From Chelydra serpentina (taxonomy: Eukaryota; Chordata; Testudines; Chelydridae), in NCBI GenBank assembly GCA_037349315.1, contig JBAIAC010000007.1:20464501-20528500 (forward strand): DNA of 64,000 bases, in the 5' to 3' direction. This document shows positions 1-11,560 of this stretch, in pieces. The notes beneath the pieces are model-generated. The model was not told where the DNA came from and searched no databases. It was given only the letters and a program-made list of their open reading frames with translations. Every line of letters starts with the position of its first letter. Position 1 is the first letter of the stretch. Position numbers and translations under genes: made by a program.

Positions 1-1321
1 AAAGGGAAAGAGGGGAGGTGTCAGGGGCATGCCGAGGGTGGGGTGGGAGAAGGCTGGGGGTGGGGAGAGTCATGGCAGAGTAGAGCAGAGCGACGCCCAG
101 TCCTCCACTGGTGTAAGATCACTGCTGGCTGTTGCACCAGTAGGTTCGTGCTGCTCCTCAGCAGCTCTAATGTGTGACTGCAGAGTCACCACCATCTCCC
201 TGCAGGCCCCACTCTCTCCACTCTGAGCAGAGCTCGGGCAGGGTGGAGAATCGAGCCCATCAAGTGCTATGAAAATGCTAAGCAATAATTACTATGACTT
301 GGTCTTTGTGCAGGAGAAGCAGGTTTCGCCTTGAGTTACCTGCTGAGTGAAAAGCGTGTAGGAGGTGGGTAGATAAAGCCCTTGTGGAGGGTCTAAGGAA
401 TCTTGTCCTGGAACCGTGTTTCCAACATGACTGCCATTTGATACAAGCTGATGATTCCAAAGGCAAAAGGGAAATGCTCCCTGCAGAAGTGTCTCTTGTA
501 CGTCAGTCTCTACAGCATAAATGGTGTTAATTTCTATAGGCCCTGCTCTCTCAGGAATTTTTCCCATAGATACAAAATAACCCCTGACTCCCTATTAGCT
601 AAAGGATTTTGAGAAAGACGTTAGCAGACTGGGGAAGGGGCGAGCTTAGAGAAAAGGTATTATTAGTAGTAGTATTTTGTTGGGATTGTCAAGATCAAAC
701 CTGTTAAGAGGCTGAGATGGAGGGGAAATGAGTGAGATTGTGTGAGAGGAGATGAGTGACAGTGTGTAAGATTTCATTTATCAGTTATTATCTCTTTAAG
801 TAGTAGACTCTGATTAGCAGCCATTGCATGACCTGATCTGGACTATCAGCAAGTAGCAAGTACAGCATTTAGCAATAGAGCCAAACCACATGGCCTAACT
901 TATCACAACAGGGGGGCAATTTTTCTCTCCTGGGAACCTCTGATGCTTCATCTTGGTGAAAATAATTTGGTCCCAAGTGTCAGTGTCTTACTGACTTGTC
1001 CCTCACATCTGTGCTACCTAGGTAGCATGGATCAATGGATAAGCCTGGGACGGGGAGCCTGGCTTTGCTGATGGCAGTACATAAATGTAAAGGGTTATAT
1101 CCATGCTAAATACCATTTGTCTCTTCAGAGGGCCTGGCCTCTTCTTTTCTCAGTGGTGGTGGCTGCTTGGCCACTGTATAATTGGTAATAATAGTAGATA
1201 ACTAGATCCCCTGTTTGCCACAACTGAGTTTGAGCATCCAATTTGCTAAGCATTGCATGCCCAGAGATAGACCCATCCCCAAAGAGTTGCAATCTAAATA
1301 GACAAGACAGGCGGGAGGGAG
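1..1321. other. Intergenic, nothing recognised
   Basis: No coding exon, RNA gene or confidently recognisable repeat was seen here. Reading frames are short and overlap on both strands, as expected by chance. Confidence 0.5.
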
Positions 1322-1465
1322 GAAGTATTATCATCTCCATTTTACCAATTTAGGAAGTAAGAAACCCAGATTAAGAGCCTTGCCCCAGGGGTCAGTGGCA
1401 AAGCCAGAAATTGAATGCAAATCTTGTGGCCCTAGATCAGTGCCATAGCCACAAGACAAACCTTT
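1322..1465 (-). repeat. MIR-like SINE remnant
   Basis: Read on the minus strand this has the core and tail order of a MIR/CORE-SINE. On the plus strand it appears as a 'catctccattttacc' block, then a degraded 'ggtcagtggcaaagccagaa' block, then a 'gccatagccacaagac' end. It is old and diverged. The family call is from memory of MIR consensus features. Confidence 0.55.
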
Positions 1466-2179
1466 CCCCCCCTCACATTGCATATTGCAGGAGGATGTAG
1501 CAAAGAGAACTCAACCTGCCAGCTTAGCTTTGGTTGTAGCCTAGTCGGCTTTGCCTCACTGAAGTCATCCTTGGTTTACAACAACTGAGGATCTTGCCCT
1601 AAAACTGTACTGGGAGTTTTCATTATCAATAAAAAAGGAAGCGAACAAGACAGTGGCTACAAAGACAGTCACAGGGAGAAAGAAGGAGGCTTCTTAACAG
1701 GTACATCTACCCCTAGGAGTGTCAAAGGCACAGCAGTAGGGAAGAGAAAGAAGCAAAGAGGAACACAGCATGGAGTGGAGAGGTGGGGGAACAGGGCAAA
1801 CTACGTACTATTAAAGCTAAACATTAGAAAACTGTCGGCTCAGACCCGATGACAACCCAGCTAACTCAAATGCAAGTCTTCTGGCTGATCCGTCATAAGA
1901 ACCCTTTGATATATTTCCTTTCTTAAAAGGAACTTAGCAGCTTAAACTTAGAAGCCCCAGTTATACACAACCAATATATGCTTATTGCAAAAAAAAACAA
2001 CAACAACAAAAGACATTTTTAATCAGACATTTCAAGAAGTGCAGTTTCAAGTATCTGCATTCCAAAATCTGGTAAAAAGTGGGAAATGGAGAACAAAAGT
2101 AGAACTAGGATATTAAATGCCCAGCTCAAATGTAGAGAAATAAGTGCTGTCATAAGCAAGAGGGTGCTACTGATAAAAT
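1466..2179. other. Intergenic, nothing recognised
   Basis: No gene or clear repeat is seen, apart from a short A-rich stretch near 1,990-2,010. Confidence 0.4.
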
Positions 2180-2510
2180 GAAAAGGAAAAGTCTGTAAAA
2201 TGGAGGGCCATCCAGTATTAACGTATAGCGCTGAGCATTGGGCAACAAAGAAAAATGAGTAAATGATCTGTTTTGCAGAAATGCTAATTCTGAGATGGAT
2301 GAGTGGTGTAAGCAAGAAAGACAATATGAGGAATGTGTATGTTAAAGACATGCTCAAAGTAAACAAAAAACTGAGGGAGTCCAGGCTTAGATGGTTTGGT
2401 CATGTAAAGTGCAATTCTGACAACTATGTAGGTAAGAGAGTCCCACAGATCAAGACTGAAGGAAAAAGACAGCAAGGCTGACCCAAGAAGCAGTGGTGAG
2501 ATGTCAAAGG
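2180..2510 (+). repeat. LINE reverse-transcriptase C-terminal fragment (RTE-like)
   Basis: The plus-strand frame from 2,263 encodes 'LRWMSGVSKKDNMRN' followed by 'KLRESRLRWFGHV' and 'YVGKRVPQI'. This order (LRWM-G, then RLRW-GHV, then a basic tail) is typical of the region after the reverse-transcriptase domain in RTE-type and related non-LTR retrotransposons. Just upstream, a peptide resembling 'YGAEHWATKKN' continues the same frame, interrupted by a stop. The piece is truncated at both ends and inactive. The clade is uncertain; the LINE origin is fairly safe. Confidence 0.6.
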
Positions 2511-2523
2511 GAGGGCTGGTGAC

Positions 2524-2793
2524 AGTCTACACTGGGAACTTACATTGGCAAGCTACATCTCTCAGGGATGTGACAAAGCCACGCCCTTCAGAGTCGTAGC
2601 TATGCCAACCCCAAACCCCAGGTCCAGATAGCGCTAGGCTGATGGCAGAATTCTTCTGTCGACCTAGCTACCCCCATGCTGATGGGAGAACTGCTCCTGC
2701 TGGTGTAAGTAGTGTCGGCATTGAAGCACTACAGTGACACAGCTGCAGCACTGCATCTGTGCTGCAATACCATTTTAAGCATAGACATACCTG
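2524..2793 (-). mobile_element. Harbinger-type MITE, same family as 43,723-43,989
   Basis: The ends are 'gtctacactggga' and 'aagcatagacatacc', inverted copies of a GTCTAnAC-type terminus. The interior (for example 'gcagaattcttctgtcgacctagctac' in short pieces) lines up with the reverse complement of the element at 43,723-43,989, so the two lie in opposite orientation. No protein is encoded. The left terminus is poorly preserved and a target duplication could not be defined. Confidence 0.65.
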
Positions 2794-4984
2794 AAGACAT
2801 GTTAGCGTGAGGTTTGATAGAGGATATGGCATTGAACAGTGCACTTTGAGGACTCATAGAGTGGACCCCAAGAAGTGCAGCTATACCAGAGGCTGGTAAA
2901 GCAAGGGGAGCTGAAAGCAAATGGCTTTTCTTATAACTCCCCATCATGAATTATGACACACAGACAAACAGACAACAGAAAGACAGAGATAAAAGGGCAC
3001 ACGCGCTTTCAAAGGGAACACAATTCCCTGGCTCTATGGAAAGTTCAGAGTTTTCCTACCAACCGAAGCTAGATATTGATCCATAGAAAAGTGTTCACTT
3101 CACTGGAGGCTGCACGACAGCCTCAGCATCTGACACAGAGGAAAGTTGTTCTGAATTCCTTCAGGCGAGTTGGAAGGCAGAGCAGACTTGAGTAACAAGA
3201 GGCCTGGAGGGCTTGCAGATGCCCTCTTTCCTGAACACTTTTTTCTTAGAAAGCAAACTTCATCTTCTCAACTTGTGTTTGGCAGAGAGGTCGGGAATCT
3301 AGGCTTACTGTAAAAAACATTTCATTCTAACATTAGTGGATGTAGCCCCAAAGAAGTTAAGTTAATAGCCCCTTTCCTATCAAACTCTGCTAATCATCCA
3401 CCCTTCATTCCCATGGCCTCCCTCTCACTCTGCCCACAACAATCTCTTTCCCCCACCAACTTGTCTTCGATCTCTGTCTTCCCACAGTCTCTCTCTCTCT
3501 CTCTCTCTCTTCCCTCTTCTGATTCCCTGCAGATATTCTTCTTTGCCTTAAGGCAAAGCTGGTCAAGAAAACTGAAAAATTCCTTCTCTTCCCAATGTTG
3601 TGCCCAAGAAGGTTCAAGCTCATCTGTATGTGAGCAGAGATATGATGCACTTTGATCTCGACAGCTGAGCCATGTAAGATTACTCAGAAATGTAAAAAGC
3701 TCATCAGGACAGGGGGCGTTTTTTCTTGTGTGTTTGTACAATGCCTGGCATTAATGGGATCCTGTTTGAGGCATCTGGGCACTGCCCTACAAATAATTGT
3801 AAAACACTTTTAGAAATTCAGTTGGTAGGACTGGAGAATCAGCATTAGGAATCTCGGGCTTTGCTAACAGGGTACTGATTGCATGACACCAATCACAGTC
3901 CACTCAAGATCAGTGCCAAGTTTCCGGTACTGGTTTTCAGTTGACTGAGAAAATTTCTTTCAGTGCTGATATTAAAGGTCTGCTCTGTCATCATCTTAAG
4001 CCATGTCCATATTTTCTTTGGAGCAATAATTAAAATAACATATTCACCAGCTGGTTTTTTTCCCTAGATTTAATCTGCTCAGGCTCTGATTTACATATTA
4101 AAAGCACTAATTAGCCCCTCAGAGTGTCTGAGCATGGATAGTGCAATAACTGGTCATGTAGTCACTGGAGACCACTCCCTAGTGCTTTTGGTAAGATCTC
4201 GTGTATACAGCCTCAGTCTCTGGATGGCAGTAATGGCCATGTGTAAAGGGTTGTCTGCTTTGTTTCACAGCATTGAGGGACTGTAATGCTGGATTGCTTC
4301 ATTCTTGTATTTTTTCGTCTCTTTGAAGTGTCGTGTTTGATCTGTCTGCCTGTCTGTCAATTTATCTTCCCCCGCTCCTTGCCTTTCCCCACCAAATCAC
4401 GTGTCAGAGACAGAAAGAGGATGGACAGCCGTTGGCCAATGCAGTTGCTGAAAATTCCAATCCAATCAAAGGCACAATGGTCTTTTCTCCTAGCTTTGAT
4501 GCAGCATTCAAATAAATAAGAACTGTACTCTGGAAAAAAAACCCCATCCAGTATGTCCTTTGAGTTATTCTTCCGGCTAAGGATATTTGAAGGAATAGTT
4601 TAATTTTCTTTGCATGTTTAAAAGTCATCTACAAAACTGTGCAATGCTGGCTCTGATTCAAATTGGCTCATTGGCCTGGAGGCAACACTAGGTAAGGGAG
4701 ATAACTAGTTTGAATCCTGATTGTTCATTCCCCTGTCTGGCTGGAGCTCTGAATCCTGTGGGGAACATAGAGCTCTGCACTTAGCTCCTAGGGTGCCTAC
4801 CACAGCCATATCGGAGAATCGTGTTAAAACAAAAAATGTGCTCAAACCCCAAGCTCTGGTTCCAGATGTAATTTTGAACCCCAGCCAAGTTCCGGAGTGT
4901 ACAGATCCAGAAGGGCCCATATCTTAAACAGATTAAAAACAAATCAGTGCCTTATTATGCAGCCAGTGTGTAGCATCAGGCATA
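2794..4984. other. Intergenic, with a CT microsatellite
   Basis: There is no supported gene. A pure CT tract of about 11 units lies at about 3,488-3,510. It produces the spurious Ser/Leu-rich and Arg/Glu-rich frames on the two strands around 3,400-3,740. Confidence 0.5.
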
Positions 4985-5088
4985 ATCCAGTGGGTAAAGT
5001 TAGCAGACTGAGACTGGGATTCTAATCCCAACTCTGCCATTCACCTACTGTGTAAGCCTGGGCACATCACTGCTGCCTATGATGATGT
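4985..5088 (+). repeat. MIR-like SINE, 5' part
   Basis: This runs from a 'cagtgggtaaagttagcagactgagactggg' head (in part) into 'aactctgccattcac' and 'aagcctgggcacatcac', the conserved MIR core with the 'gggcaagtcac' motif. It breaks off at about 5,088 and appears to resume at 5,352. Confidence 0.6.
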
Positions 5089-5094
5089 GTATGG

Positions 5095-5335
5095 CCCTCA
5101 TTTCCACAGTATCTGAGCATCTCACAGTTACTAATGTATTTATCCTCTCAGCACCCTTCGGAGATGCAGAACTTCTGCAATTCCCACGTTAGAGGTGGGG
5201 AACTGAGGCACAAAGAGACTACGTGACTTGTGCAGGGTCACAAAAGACTTCAGTAGCAGAGCAAGAATTGAACCCAGGTCTCCCACAACTCAAGTTAGAG
5301 CCATAGCCACAAGGCCATCCTTGTTCCTCTTCCAG
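5095..5335 (-). repeat. MIR-like SINE on the minus strand
   Basis: In minus orientation this contains the 'aactgaggcacaaagag', 'gtgacttgtgcagggtcac' and 'agcaagaattgaacccagg' series that marks MIR core regions. It lies between two halves of a plus-strand MIR-like sequence, which suggests a nested insertion. Confidence 0.6.
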
Positions 5336-5351
5336 TGATGTCACCACTTCG

Positions 5352-5403
5352 TGCCTCATTTTTCCCCTTCTGTAAAATGGAATTATTGATACTTGCCCAC
5401 CTG
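5352..5403 (+). repeat. MIR-like SINE, 3' part resumed
   Basis: 'gtgcctcatttttcccc' followed by 'ttctgtaaaatggaatt' is the MIR segment expected right after the 'gggcaagtcac' core that stops near 5,088. Confidence 0.55.
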
Positions 5404-6214
5404 TTACGGAGTGCTCTACTCACCACTGGAGCACCTCCTTCTGGTCGCATCTGGGGATTAGCTCTGACAGGCTGATGACCCTTCCTAAATTTGCTCACCC
5501 CTCGCTCTCTCATGATTCAACTGATCCTGTTTCATGGCTTGGTCCTCCAGCCAGGTCACTATAGTTTTCCCCTTCGAACAGTTGGGTGGGTATATCAAAG
5601 TCTCTTGGGACTCACGGTCCCAGGCAGCCTTCTCTTTCACTGCCTCTTAAAGGTGCCACTTCCCCAGTGGATGGTAGGGGAACCCAGGCCCGCCCTCTAC
5701 ACTGGATTCCAGCCCAGGGACCCTGGAACAAGCAGCCGAGGTCTGCACAGTCCTAAACCTTACGGCTGTATCCCTGGACTGCTTCCTACCTTGCCTTCCC
5801 TCACACCGAGAGCGATTGCAGCCTCTCTCTGCAGCCACCTTCTGCTCTCAGCTACTGAGCCTTATACAGCCGCCACCCCCGCCCAGCTCCTGTCCAGCTG
5901 AGCTTCATCTCTAATTAGCCCTTGCTCCCTGGCTTCTCCTCCAGGTTCAGCCTAGGTAGTTAATTGGCCCACCTCACCACCTTAACCCCATCAGGCCTTG
6001 TGTGGGGTGCACATCCCATCACACCTCCTTTGTAGAGTTTTGAGCTCTATGAATGAATAGCTCTTCATGGGGGAGCTAAGTATTATTAATAGCTGCCACT
6101 GACTTCAATGATAGTTCCTCATATGCAGAGACTGCATAATCAGGTCCCGGATTTATAACAAACTATGGCTGGGGCTCTCTGGGATGTACCACTCTACACC
6201 ATGCTTTTTTAAAA
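5404..6214. other. Intergenic, nothing recognised
   Basis: An open frame at 5,491-5,901 (136 codons) is Leu/Pro-rich without recognisable motifs or splice context. I treat it as chance. Confidence 0.45.
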
Positions 6215-6777
6215 AGTCTGAAGACAGCCTTGGTAAGAACAATACTGGAATACTGCCTACAGTTGTGGTGTCTACATTTCCATAGGATGTAGAAAGATTG
6301 GAGAGGATGCAGAAAAGGGCCACAAAATGATCCAATGGCTAGAGAAAATACCTCACAGTGACAGATTTAAAGAACTCAATCAGTTTAGCTTATCAAAAAG
6401 AAGATTGAGAGGTGACTTAACTGTGGTGTATAAATACCATCATGAGGAGAAATACCAGGTACTAAAGGGCTCTTCATGCTAGTGAAGAAAGGCATAACAA
6501 GAACCAATGGCTGGAAGCTGAAGCCTGACAAATTCAAATCAGATTTAAACAGTAAGGGCAATTAACCATTGGAACAAATGATCCAGGGAACTGGTGGATT
6601 CTCCATATCTCAATACGTGCACCTGAAGACTGCCTGCCTTTCTGGAAGAGATGCTTTACTCAAACACAAGTTATAGGACTCAATATGGGATAACTGGGTG
6701 AAATTTAATGTTCTGTGATATACAGGCAATCAGACTGGTTAATCTCTTGATCGCTTTTGGCCTTCAAATCTATGAAT
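6215..6777 (+). repeat. Degenerate CR1/L2-clade LINE 3' region
   Basis: Conceptual plus-strand translation across frames gives 'RTILEYCLQLW', then 'KGITRTNGWKLKPDKFKSD' and finally 'YTGNQTG-SLDRFWPSNL', the usual order at the C-terminus and 3' end of CR1/L2-type ORF2. Many stops and frameshifts are present. It is 5' truncated, as is normal for this class. Confidence 0.7.
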
Positions 6778-8871
6778 AAAACAGTTGCAACACAGGATTA
6801 AGATGGCTGAGACCAACTGGCTCCAGGGCCAGCATTACAAGTAGGCTGCATAGGTGACCAGCTCGGCTTCGAATTTTTAGGTCATCCCCCATCCTCACCC
6901 TACCAGCCAGGACTGCCATCAGCCTAGTGGTCTGCCCCTTTAAGGCACCAATTATCGGCACACTAGTTGGGGGTGAGAGCCACTACACCAACATGGCTCT
7001 GGCCTGACTACCACCACCTCCACTCTCAGCCAGGATGACAGCTTTCAAGGCGGGGGCTTGTCTAGGCATCAAACTGTTGGATAGGACCTAGGAGGAGGAG
7101 GAGGAAGAGGGTTACTGCACCAACACTCTACATAGACATCTGCTGGCTGACCAAGAGGAACGAACATTGGTCCAAGCCAGAGGATGGTGATGGGTACACA
7201 AGGCATGTATAGTAGAAAGCAAGATTGGGTGGAAGGGAAGAGCAGAAATACAGACTTAATGAAAATGCAGTCCTGAGCAGAACACACTGCTGTTCAAGTT
7301 ACTGATTTTGATTACGTTATGTTTCACCTGCCTGGAGGGGCCTCAGCACCTGGGGAGGATTGGGGGGGTGGGAGGAGGATTGTAATACCATGGAGGAAAG
7401 AGCCATATGGCTGCTACATTGTAAGCACTAGAGGGTTTGGCCAAAAACCAAGGGGGAAGTTGCCTTGGCTTTGACACCATCTTTTTGAGCTATTTACCTC
7501 CGTCTCTGACACTGTGCTTGTCCAATTAGATTCAGAAGCTCCATTTTGTTACCTAGATCCCAAAGCTCCCAGCAGCCAAAGCTGCAAGACAGCCTGAGAG
7601 CCTGTAAGTTTATAAACACAGCTGAGCTACCCTCTATTGGAGTTAAAGGGCTGAAATGATTCAGCAGAACATCAAAGCAGAGTGGTGCTCACCTGATGTC
7701 AGAGTAAGGCACCCTCCAATTCCAGCAGAGACACAACTTGGGAGGCACTTATAAACTTCGTATAAAGCATGAAACATTAACAATTAAATTGAACCAGAAG
7801 TCTACAAAATCCATTTCATTTGAACTAAGTACTCCCCACTCTTCCATGGGTGTAACCAAACAGACCTGCCCCTTGCTTGCGCTGATGACTGCGAGGTAAG
7901 AGCTGCTTGCATGATGCTGGTGCTGTGAGACTCCCTCTCTTCAAAATTTAGAGGGTGGAATGCTCTGCCAAACATACTGCTCTGATTAGCAGCTTTGTAA
8001 TTACAACAAAGCCCTCATTATTTGACCTTCACCCATCCCTGACCCATCACTCAGGGTTTCAGGTAAGTGAGGCTCAGCTATGCAGCTGGCCAGCTTCCCC
8101 AAAACTGGTTGATTTAGCAGAGGTGTGGTCCTACTTCCCCGGCTTAGGAATGCTACAGCAGCAAACCTTTAGCTCCAAGCAGATCTTCTCTTTACTGGTG
8201 AGGTGGCTGGGGAGGAGGAGGAAATCTGAGCAGAAGCTTATACTTCTTCTCCCCCAAATCTTTGCAAGTGAGGCTCTAAGGGTATATTTACTTGGGTTAA
8301 AATAACTGAGAAGACTATAAGGCAGCCTGGGCTTGAACTCAAGCTGCTACCCAAAGTTAAAAGCCAAGTTGCCATGTCTTCACCGATATTTTAACCTGAG
8401 TTAGCTAACCCTGAGTTAAGAACACACCTTTCCTTGCAGTGCAGACATATCCTAGGATACACAGGCGCTCCATAGGAGCAGAGACCTTCATTCCTTCAAT
8501 CAAGAAAGCCATCCCTCATTTTCAAGCACCAAGTCCAAAGCCTGCTGTCTATCCCCCCCCTTATTATCTGAACCCCCAGTCTTCTGATCACTGGGGCCAT
8601 ACTGTACGTTTTGGTACAGATTCTCCCAAATAAAGGGATTTGGCAGGAAAAACAACAGGAGCCAACACTTCCTGTTGACTGGAGATTGACAACCAATCAT
8701 AGCCCATAACATTCAGAGCCACCCTTAAGATTTGGGGTGACATGCAGTAAGATTGGTTTGGAGGGCTCCAAATGTGTGATGCTACTTAACAACACAGTGG
8801 CTCCAAAAAACACACAAATAAATACCATTCAAGCTAATCAGATTTACTCACCTTACAGGCTGTGTACAGTC
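6778..8871. other. Intergenic, nothing recognised
   Basis: No exon-like frame or clear repeat was identified. The frame at 7,955-8,305 has no recognisable motif. Confidence 0.45.
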
Positions 8872-9057
8872 TTAGCCCTGGTCTACACTACGAGTTTAGG
8901 TCGAATTTATTAGCATTATATCAATTGATTCGTGCACCCGTCCACACGACGAAGCCATTAACATCGACTTCTAGGGCTCTTAAAATTGATCTCACCACTC
9001 CACCCCCAAATAGGGGATTAGTGCTTAAAGCGATATTGCAGAATCGAACCAGGCTAA

Positions 9058-9353
9058 GGGTACGTCTATACTTACGCGTCCGGTCGGAGGCGCGGGATCG
9101 ATGTTCTGGGTTCGATTTATCGCGTCTTGTCTAGACGCGATAAATCGAACCAGGAAGTGCTCCGCCGTCGACACTGGTAATCCAGCTCGACGAACGGAGT
9201 AGGCGGAGTCAACGGGGGAGCCTGCGCGCCGCGTGTGGACCCCGGGTAAGTGCTTTTTCATTCGAACTAAGATAGTTCGACTTCAGCTACGTTATTCACG
9301 TAGCTGAAGTCGTGTATCTTAGTTCGAATTTCGGGGCTAGTGTAGACCAGCCC
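9058..9353 (+). mobile_element. Nested Harbinger-type MITE, copy 1
   Basis: This 296-bp element runs from 'gggtacgtctatactta' to 'ctagtgtagaccagccc', bordered by TAA (9,055-9,057) and TTA (9,354-9,356). It has two long hairpins. Arms 9,109-9,127 and 9,133-9,151 are a perfect 19-bp inverted repeat. Arms 9,261-9,292 and 9,298-9,328 are near perfect, with a 13-bp perfect inner stem around loop 'tattc'. It is homologous along its length to 56,897-57,184 and 57,724-58,021. It lies between the left terminus of the larger Harbinger and the Myb-like gene. It encodes no protein. Confidence 0.88.
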
Positions 9354-9553
9354 TTAGTGTGGATGCAATTCGACGGTATTGGCCTCCTGGATCTATCGCA
9401 CAGTGCAACATTTGACTGCTCTGGACAGCAGTCTGAGCTCGAATGCTCTGCCCAGGTACACAGGAAAAGCCCCGCAAACTTTTGAATTTCATTTCCTGTT
9501 TGGCCAACGTGGTGAGCTGCAGGTGAGTGCAGATCTCATCAGCAGAGGTGACC

Positions 9554-11413
9554 ATGATTGAGTCCCAGAACCAAAGACGAGCTCCAGCATGGACTGAGCG
9601 TGAGGTACGCGATCTGATCGCTGTATGGGGAGACGAAACCGTGCTAGCAGAGCTACGGTCCAAAAGAAGAAACGCCAATATATATGCCAAAGTCTCCAAG
9701 GGCATGCAGGACAGAGGCTACAACAGGGACACGCAAGAGTGCTGCGTTAAAATTGAGGAGCTCAGGAAAGCCTACCAAAGAACCAGAGATGCAAACAGCC
9801 GCTCTGGGTCAGAGCCCCAGACATGCCGCTTCTATGATGAGCTGCATGCAATTCTAGGGGGTGCAGCCTGCACTGACCCACCCATGTGGTATGACTCTGT
9901 ATGTGGATCATCAGAAACCACCAAGGAGCATGTTCGGGAAGAGGAAGATGATGATAATGATGCTGAAAATAGCGCACAGACACAGCAAGGAAGCGGAGAA
10001 GCCCTTTTCCCCAACAGCCAGGAACTCTTTGTCACCCTGGAGCCAGTACCCTACGAACCCACCCAAGGCGTGCTTGATGCCGGAGAAGGGACCTCTGGTG
10101 AGTGTACCTCTGTGAAATTAATACATGTTTTATAAGCAAGCGTGTTTAATGATTAATTCACAGCTAGTACAGCTACAGCTACTGGAAAAGTCTGTTAACA
10201 TGTTCGGGGATGGAGCGGAAATCCTCCGGGGACATCTCCAAAAAGCTCTCCTGGATGTACTTCTAAAGCCTATGCAAAAGATTTCTGGGGAGGGCAGCCT
10301 TATCCTGTGCTCCATGGTAACACACTCTACCACGCCAGGCCAGTAGCACGTAGTCTGGAATCATTGCATTGCAAAGCATGGCGGCGTATGGTCCCGGTAT
10401 TTGCTGGCATTCAAGCAACATCCGTTCTTTATCTCTCTGTGTTATCCTCAGAAGAGTGATATCATTCATGGTCACCTGGTTGAAATAGGGGAATTTTATT
10501 AAGGGGGTATTCAGAGTGGTCCGTCCCTGCTGGGCTGTTTGCCTGTGGCTGAACAGAAATCTTCCCCGCTATGACCCACGCGGTGCGGGGAGGGGGAACA
10601 GTGAACATCTTGGATGTGTGTGTGTGTGGGGGGGGGTGTCGATTAGGTTCGCGCTGCACGTTAACCTGAAAACCGCCGCCCCTCCCTTTTCAATTGCCAA
10701 CCCGTTTTAAATGGCCAACCCAATGGCTGTTTGTTATGGGAAATGAGGGGGTTGCTGTTTGAAACCATTCCCACATGTTATGAAGGTTAAAGAAGCCTAC
10801 AGACTGTGGCTTACCATGGCTGCCTGCAAGCCGAATTCTGTTGCCCGCCGGACCTGCTTGTGTGATCTCTCACACCAAACCGGCAGACCCTCAATACAAC
10901 AGGCAAAGTGCAACCTTGGACCAAATGCACATGTGCTATGTAATGTTTGGAGCACTGTTCTCTAAATATGTATCTTTTAAACTACTCCTCTCCCGTTTGT
11001 TTCCTCCCACAGCTGCAAATGTTTCAACGCCACCCCTTTCATCACCATCCCAGAGGCTAGCGAAGATTAGAAGTAAAAAAAAAAAGGAATCGAGACGATA
11101 TGTTCTCAGAGCTCATGCAATCCTCCCACACTGAAACTGCCCAGCAGAATGCGTGGAGGCAGACACTGTCGGAGTCCAGAAAGGCACAATTTGATCGCAA
11201 GGAGAGGTGGCGTGCTGAAGAGAGGAGGTGGCGTCAGCATGCTGAGAGAAGGCAGGATGCAATTCTGAGGCTACTGGAGGATCGAACGGAAATCCTCCAG
11301 CTTATGGCTGAGGAAAGGCTGAGGAAAGGCGTATGGTTCAGGAAAGGCCACCTGAGCCCAGACCGCCGCTACAGTCCCTGTGTAACCAACAGCCCTCCTC
11401 CCCGAGTCCTATA
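9554..11413 (+). pseudogene. Harbinger Myb/SANT-like DNA-binding protein, spliced, frameshifted
   Basis: In active Harbinger elements this partner protein binds the terminal repeats and helps bring the transposase into the nucleus. Exon 1 (about 9,554-10,097) opens with 'APAWTEREVRDLIAVWG' and carries a trihelix Myb/SANT-like domain through 'CRFYDELHAILG', then an acidic Glu/Asp segment and 'SQELFVTLEPVPYEP'. I prefer the Met at 9,554 to the upstream in-frame Met at 9,527 because it directly precedes the domain. A good donor (ggtgagt, GT at 10,098) and a pyrimidine-rich acceptor (cag ending 11,012) join in phase. Exon 2 starts at 11,013 and encodes a Lys/Arg patch, then a Gln/Arg/Glu-rich predicted coiled coil ('ILRLLEDRTEILQLMAEER'). 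An 11-A run at 11,075-11,085 puts the two parts of exon 2 out of frame by one base, and the C-terminal tail appears to shift frame again near 11,333, where another frame continues to about 11,524. The gene converges on the transposase. Confidence 0.87.
10178..10475 (-). pseudogene. Antisense protein-like frame inside the Myb-gene intron
   Basis: Reading the minus strand from Met at 10,475 gives a 70-codon frame beginning 'MTMNDITLLRITQRDKERM' and ending 'KAALPRNLLHRL'. After one stop codon (10,263-10,265) the same frame continues with 'KYIQESFLEMSPEDFRSIPE' and 'HVNRLFQ' to about 10,178. The composition is balanced and the continuation across the stop looks protein-like. The function and family are unknown to me. 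It could be a third Harbinger-associated gene, an exon of a host sequence captured by the element, or chance. No start context or splice sites were established. Confidence 0.35.
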
Positions 11414-11560
11414 ACCTCATCACCAAGATGCCCAAGAATGCGTTTGGGCGGCCTCCGTGCACCCAACCACTCAAGCCAAGAGAACTGTCCAAGCAACAAA
11501 AGGCTGGCATTCAATAAGTTTTAAAGTGTTGTGTGTCCTTGTCCTTCCCTCATCCCCTCT

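Noticed and set aside
3394..3741. Open frames on both strands rich in Ser/Leu and Arg/Glu
   Set aside because: They are by-products of the CT microsatellite at about 3,488-3,510; no domain or splice context.
5491..5901. 136-codon plus-strand frame
   Set aside because: Pro/Leu/Ser-rich without motifs, flanked by MIR remnants and with no promoter or splice evidence.
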